Positions 59,966 to 64,000 of a stretch of DNA of 64,000 bases are shown in pieces (the stretch's first letter is position 1; each line of letters opens with the position of its first letter). A program made the position numbers and the translations under genes. The notes beneath the pieces were generated by a model. It was given only the letters and a program-made list of their open reading frames with translations. It did not search any database and was not told where the DNA came from. The DNA comes from Hyphodiscus hymeniophilus (lineage: Eukaryota; Ascomycota; Leotiomycetes; Helotiales; Hyphodiscaceae): the NCBI GenBank assembly GCA_016508695.1, contig VNKQ01000016.1, positions 992,001 to 1,056,000 on the forward strand, written 5' to 3'.

Positions 59966-60701
59966 CTTCATCAATCTCACTCCATCAGATTGATCTCACA
60001 CACTGGCAGGATCCTCCCCTACTCCCTGGCTACCTCCCTCCCTACCTAGTTCCCTACCTCCCTATGCCTATCCCTCTCCCTCTCCCAGACATCCGCTGTC
60101 CCGCTGTACGGATATGTGCATGTGGGGTATTGTACCAACCCGTATCACGACCCCAGCCACGGTGAAGATTCTTGCGTAATGATCCGTTCCCCATTGAACG
60201 ACCATCTTCCTCTTATTTGAATTCTCCGTACCAAATTCCCCAATACTTTGCAATTTCAAATATGATAAAATATCGAATCGGGGGCCAGAGCGGCGGAAGG
60301 AGCTCATCTCGCTGGCAAGTTGTGACGACAGCCAGTCGTTGGGCACAGAGCAGTGCTGATCGGGATCGTCCAGACAGCCCGAATGGCCGGGAAAGGGTCG
60401 GATGGTCAGGGTCCACCAATATTGATATTTGTCCTCATCCATCCAATTTCTCTGCGTGCCATTATTTGATAGTGCGCGCTGAAAGGAGGAGCGCAGGCAA
60501 GTGGGGAATGGGTGGTGGTGATGGACGGCAGAGAGGGTTGGAATGCTGGCAGAGACTTGACAGGCGGGAGACGATCGACGCCGGGGGATCGTGTTTGGAG
60601 CCTTGCGGGTGTGTCAGTTCAGGGGCCCCTTTCTCTCAGTCTATGCCTGAACGGGATTGGACTATACGGCACTGTTTAGTGTCCTGTACTTTACGGAGGT
60701 A

Positions 60702-60727
60702 GGGGGTAGGGGGTAGGGAGGGAGGGA
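60702..60727 (+). repeat. G-quadruplex-type motif
   Basis: Runs of 5, 5, 3, 3 and 3 G are separated by one or two bases (TA, TA, A, A), well within the classic four-run G-quadruplex pattern on the plus strand. It sits in the microsatellite-rich gene-free region. Confidence 0.8.
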
Positions 60728-60809
60728 AGTACTGTAAGTACTGCATCTACAAGGACAAGGGAAGAAGCAGTGGGAGATACGGCGCAGGCCTCTTCGGCCC
60801 TCTCTTCCC

Positions 60810-60839
60810 GAGAGAGAGAGAGACAGAGAGACAGAGAGA
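60810..60839. repeat. Polypurine (GA)n tract with ACAG interruptions
   Basis: A 30-bp run of GA dinucleotides with two C interruptions on the plus strand. Confidence 0.85.
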
Positions 60840-60908
60840 TGGAACAGGTATGTGTGTGGACAACTGGTATGTAAGTAGGTATGTATCACCAGTATGAGGC
60901 ACACACTT

Positions 60909-60926
60909 TAATAATAATAATAATAA
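60909..60926. repeat. Microsatellite (TAA)6
   Basis: Six perfect TAA units about 180 bp downstream of the G-quadruplex motif. Confidence 0.9.
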
Positions 60927-61061
60927 CACTCAACTCGCATCACCTGGAGGCTGGAAGACCATTGACTTTCGACAGATGATTCCATAATCGTCGTATTCAC
61001 TCGCCACCATCCTCCTGCTGAGGGCTGCATGGTTAATAGACTAATAGTCCATTGCACACCT

Positions 61062-61097
61062 TGCATTTGCATTTGCATTTTGCATTTCGCATTTCGC
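61062..61097. repeat. Imperfect hexanucleotide repeat (GCATTT)n
   Basis: GCATTT units in tandem, the later ones expanded or altered to TGCATTT and CGCATTT, about five copies in 36 bp. Confidence 0.85.
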
Positions 61098-61279
61098 ACT
61101 CGTGCTGTCCCGTATCTCATCATTCAAATCGGTCACCAGGGGAGGTCATCGCCGCTCACCACTGGACAGAACGGGGCTCATCACTAGCACTTCGCAACCA
61201 CTTGAGGCGTCAACCACCCCCATCAACATCCATCAACATCCATCATGTGCATGTAATGCAGCTACAAATAGATCACGAA

Positions 61280-61294
61280 GGGGGGGGGGGGGGG
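61280..61294 (+). repeat. Homopolymer G15
   Basis: An uninterrupted run of about 15 G on the plus strand. Its exact length is likely to vary between reads or assemblies. Confidence 0.9.
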
Positions 61295-61672
61295 CGTAAG
61301 GCTCGTCATAGAAGCTGAAGACTCAATCGTCCAGATGGGTCAGGCTTCCCCTTTTCCCACCCCAACTTTCGCCGTGGCCCTTTGCCTTTCAATAGTACGA
61401 GTACGGAGTGCCCATCCACGTCGAGGTATTCGCATTCAATGTGGCTGAGTAGGCTTTTACGCATTCCTACCCCATGTCCATCTCCCAGTCAGCTGAAAGG
61501 GTGACAGGTGGGTGGCACTGGGTAGGTTCCCGAGCACCACGACCACTCACAGAGCCCGAGGGATGAGAAAGCCACAAGTCGCAGATCAGGGAGATCATGC
61601 AGGCACGGCGAGCAAGGAAGCTTTGGCTAGAGTATGCCGCATATTTGGCGGCCAGATTGATTTATTTTGCCG

Positions 61673-61689
61673 TCTCTCTCTCTCTCTCT
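61673..61689. repeat. Microsatellite (TC)8
   Basis: A 17-bp TC run followed by further pyrimidine-rich sequence, compatible with a core-promoter CT block. Confidence 0.85.
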
Positions 61690-61999
61690 TACATCTGATT
61701 TGTCAACCGTGACTCCCTCCCGAACCCTTACTTTTTTCTCTTTGTTCGCTTGCGAACTTCTTCCCTACCAGTCATTTTGACAACAGCAGATATCTGTCAA
61801 AAGCTTAAATCTTGGCGGTCTGCCTATTGATTGGCTTGATTATCGAAGGTCCTGTACTTGGGCTTGGGTACCTGGGAGAAGGTAACTGATACATCTGCCC
61901 GGCAAGCCAGCGAGCTGTGATCGGCATAGTGTGTGCCATCATTGCTCAACCTTTCCGAGAAGACGATGAATCGGCGACATCAGTACCGGGTAATGTTGA

Positions 62000-64000
62000 C
62001 CTGTAGGAATACAGGTCACTCTCTTCGCTAGTTGCTGCCCATCTCAATACATTTGTGCCGTATTCAATACATTGGTAACCGTAACTGCAAAAGCGGGCCC
62101 ACGATCCAATAGATCAGATCACTTTGACGTCCACGCCGATCAACATGCCATGAAAAGCTATGCGGTGCCTGGGAACCAGTCCAGAGCATGATCTTGATCA
62201 CACAGTGTCACCGCTCGTTGCACAGGTGCAGGGACCCGGTACCATACCTCGAAAGATGGATTCTCTTCGGAGATCCAAGTGATTGAGCACCTTCCCATTA
62301 AGAACACACCGATCCCTGGGTTCTACAAGAGGGAAGTGGTGCCAATGGATTAGGAGTCTAATATCAGTCTCTCGTTTGATACATTTTCTTTTCCCCACCG
62401 TTGTCAACGCGGCTCTCAACCAGCATGCGATTGTAGCCACCATGCACGACACAAGTGCTCAAGCGACGAAAAAGCAAATCCATGACTACTTCCTGCGGCG
62501 TACGGCGCCGGAACATATGATATGATATCAAGGGGTATTTCTGCTTCGCATTCAACCCTCTTCGTCCAATCGCAACTTCTAGGCAATGTCCGCCCCAAGA
62601 GCCCTTTGGTGGCTTCAGCAGCAAGGCTATCTGCATGATGTTCCGCGGCCATACACCCAGGCAGTCACGGAGAACCGCATCGTTACACACTCGGCAGAGT
62701 CCGAAATCCCAACCTCCAAACCGGCAAATCCTTAGTCTCGAACGATCCCGCCACACGCCCAGCCTCAGCCAGAATCTCATGCCCTCGAGCCCTCGATCCG
62801 CCCTCGGAAGAGAAATTGCTCGATGTTTGCACCATGCATACCATTCCAGCTCAGAGGCGTAGCAGCCATTCATGAAGCATAAAGCACGCCCGTTGTGCGT
62901 CTGCTGGCTGTTTGACGTCCTTCTAGAACGTCGACGAGACCTCCCTTGCAGTCGCAGCCTCGCACAAGTATCGCTACGTTCGTCTCCAGGCTACCATGGG
63001 CTCGGAATAGCTCTCGCTGCACACGCCCGTCCGGTTCCCAAACCGCGGGAATGGCGCTTCGAAGCCACCGTTATGCAGAAGCACGACATAGCAGAGCGAG
63101 AATGCCAGTCGTTCAGCTCATCGTGGGAATCCCCTGAGGAGAGAAATCTTCCAGACCTAAACGCCCTCATCACCATTCCTGCTGTGAGTGAAGACGTAGA
63201 TGTAAAGGAAAGTACAACTCGCTCGTGTAACAATACCTCGTATTGATCCACCGCTTTTCTTTCTACATTCCTCACATGCAGCGTCTTGCCTGTCAAGTGC
63301 CCGGTCAAGTCATCATCATCCTGCACCAGCCGGCATCAGGTCTGGGCACGTGGGGGTTTGTTGCATTCTTGATTTTGATGTGAGGTCCTGGATCAGACGT
63401 CGCTTCGCGTATCAGCCATACATACGCTGGAATGCGCTCGTCCTTTCCGGCACGCACCGCCGAGGGTGGGTCGGGGTCGTCGAGATGTGAAGTGGGCTCC
63501 GAGAACCCGAGATGAAGACAGACGCCTCCCGGGTTGGAATGCGAATCGATGTGAGGGGTAGACTACCCCTCACATCGATGGTAGTGCGAGAGCTAGCACG
63601 TACCAACGTCCTGTGGAAATATAGCGTTTCCAGCCATCATATCTCGTGCAAGTAGAGCATTTCGTTTCAAACGATGCTCCATGTCAATCATCGGGTAACG
63701 CACTTGTGATTTGTTAATCTAGCGCTTAGCTGCCACATCTCCAACATCTCATCTCTCGATGAGCACGATCTCAAGGAATTGGAGAAGCGTGGATCGAACC
63801 AGGACTATCCTTATGCAACTGGACAATTTACAATTTCCCATGTCTGGAAGGGGTTCGGTATGTTGCTTTGCCTGAAGGAATGTCCGATGGCCTTGGCCTG
63901 CTGATGGGCCTGCCTCTCCTGTCCCGTGTTGAGATTGAGATTCGGGAACTGCAACTGCAGCTTCCCAGGGTACTAGGCCTCGGCGACGGGGGTACGAGGT
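62000..64000. other. Right edge: no confident gene, coding-like fragments
   Basis: No gene can be supported with confidence. Two stretches have coding-like translations: 62586-62733 (plus strand, 48 codons) and about 63742-63858 (plus strand, between a possible TTAG acceptor and a GTATGT donor). Neither matches a family I recognise. The minus-strand frame 62364-62873 (169 codons) has no domain features. A perfect inverted repeat is at 63545-63579. Confidence 0.35.
63545..63579. repeat. 35-bp near-perfect palindrome (17-bp arms, 1-nt centre)
   Basis: The left arm ATCGATGTGAGGGGTAG (63545-63561) and right arm CTACCCCTCACATCGAT (63563-63579) are exact reverse complements around a single A. There is no T-run after it, so it is not a simple terminator. 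It lies in non-coding sequence. Confidence 0.92.

Larger units (their letters stand above)
56700..61999. promoter_or_regulatory. Microsatellite-rich region without supported genes
   Basis: This part of the gene-free quarter is crowded with short tandem repeats and strand-asymmetric polypurine or polypyrimidine runs; most are listed separately. Frames up to 176 codons (60172-60702) contain simple-sequence translation and no domain. Such repeat-rich DNA is common in long upstream regions of fungal regulatory genes, so I suspect it belongs to a gene beyond the right edge, but nothing proves this. Confidence 0.35.

Noticed and set aside
60172..60702. 176-codon plus-strand frame
   Set aside because: It lies in repeat-rich sequence, has no domain and a composition like translated non-coding DNA.
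62364..62873. 169-codon minus-strand frame
   Set aside because: It is long for chance but rich in Arg/Trp/Cys/Gly, without family motif, signal or splice support, and it overlaps plus-strand frames equally open.
63781..63830. TTCGATC-like tRNA T-loop on the minus strand
   Set aside because: The five-base stem around the loop does not pair and no acceptor or anticodon arm could be built.
48649..64000. RIP-degraded transposon hypothesis for the gene-free region
   Set aside because: No AT-rich blocks, long terminal repeats, transposase or reverse-transcriptase fragments were visible by eye.
1..64000. Secondary-metabolite or defence gene cluster
   Set aside because: No polyketide synthase, peptide synthetase, NLR, HET or transporter cluster genes are present; the genes are unrelated housekeeping functions.

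Overview
The window is nuclear DNA from a filamentous ascomycete (Pezizomycotina), and the gene content and short introns would suit a leotiomycete. That class-level placement is my inference, not a database result. The evidence is small GT-AG introns of about 44-136 nt with CTAAC/CTGAC branch points and short 3' tails, compact genes on both strands with shared divergent promoters, and fungal protein families. These families include a Pho81/NUC-2 SPX-ankyrin regulator, INO80 subunit Ies4, RNA polymerase I factor Rrn6, DUF2293 and a caspase-like/C2H2 fusion.

Positions 1-48,650 are gene-dense. I model 22 protein-coding genes: sam35/metaxin-like (-), a 98-aa unknown (+), gid1/RanBPM (-), ies4 (-), a cue5-like CUE protein (+), pho81/nuc-2 (+), a small membrane protein (-), coa1 (+), mitochondrial uL3 (-), jlp2/CCDC25-like (+), a PITH-domain protein (-), rrn6 (-), spc25 (+), a GFA-fold protein (-), mozart1 (+), a CHY-RING E3 (-), an LYR-type protein (+), a mitochondrial carrier (+), a DUF2293 protein (+), vps20 (-), rix7 (+), a secretory prolyl 4-hydroxylase (-) and a caspase-like/C2H2 protein (+) (23 entries counting the 98-aa unknown). 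They are housekeeping genes, not a cluster: mitochondrial biogenesis (sam35, coa1, uL3m, LYR, carrier), ribosome synthesis (rrn6, rix7), mitosis (spc25, mozart1), ubiquitin and trafficking (gid1, CHY-RING, cue5, vps20) and phosphate sensing (pho81). Exon models were joined by hand. Every model sums to a multiple of three except gid1 and vps20, which each lack exactly one base at a homopolymer.

Positions 48,650-64,000 hold about 15 kb with no gene I can support. The stretch is not obviously AT-rich. Between about 56.7 and 61.7 kb it is crowded with microsatellites, polypyrimidine/polypurine tracts and a G-quadruplex motif, and a 35-bp near-perfect palindrome sits at 63.5 kb. It looks like a long regulatory or untranslated region, or a gene desert, next to a gene beyond the right edge.

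The items most worth a second look are these: the caspase-like/C2H2 protein whose expected catalytic His is Tyr; the pho81 gene, with a start codon split by an intron, a probable GC-AG intron and two upstream CACGTG boxes; the two single-base homopolymer frameshifts; and the structured gene-free right quarter.
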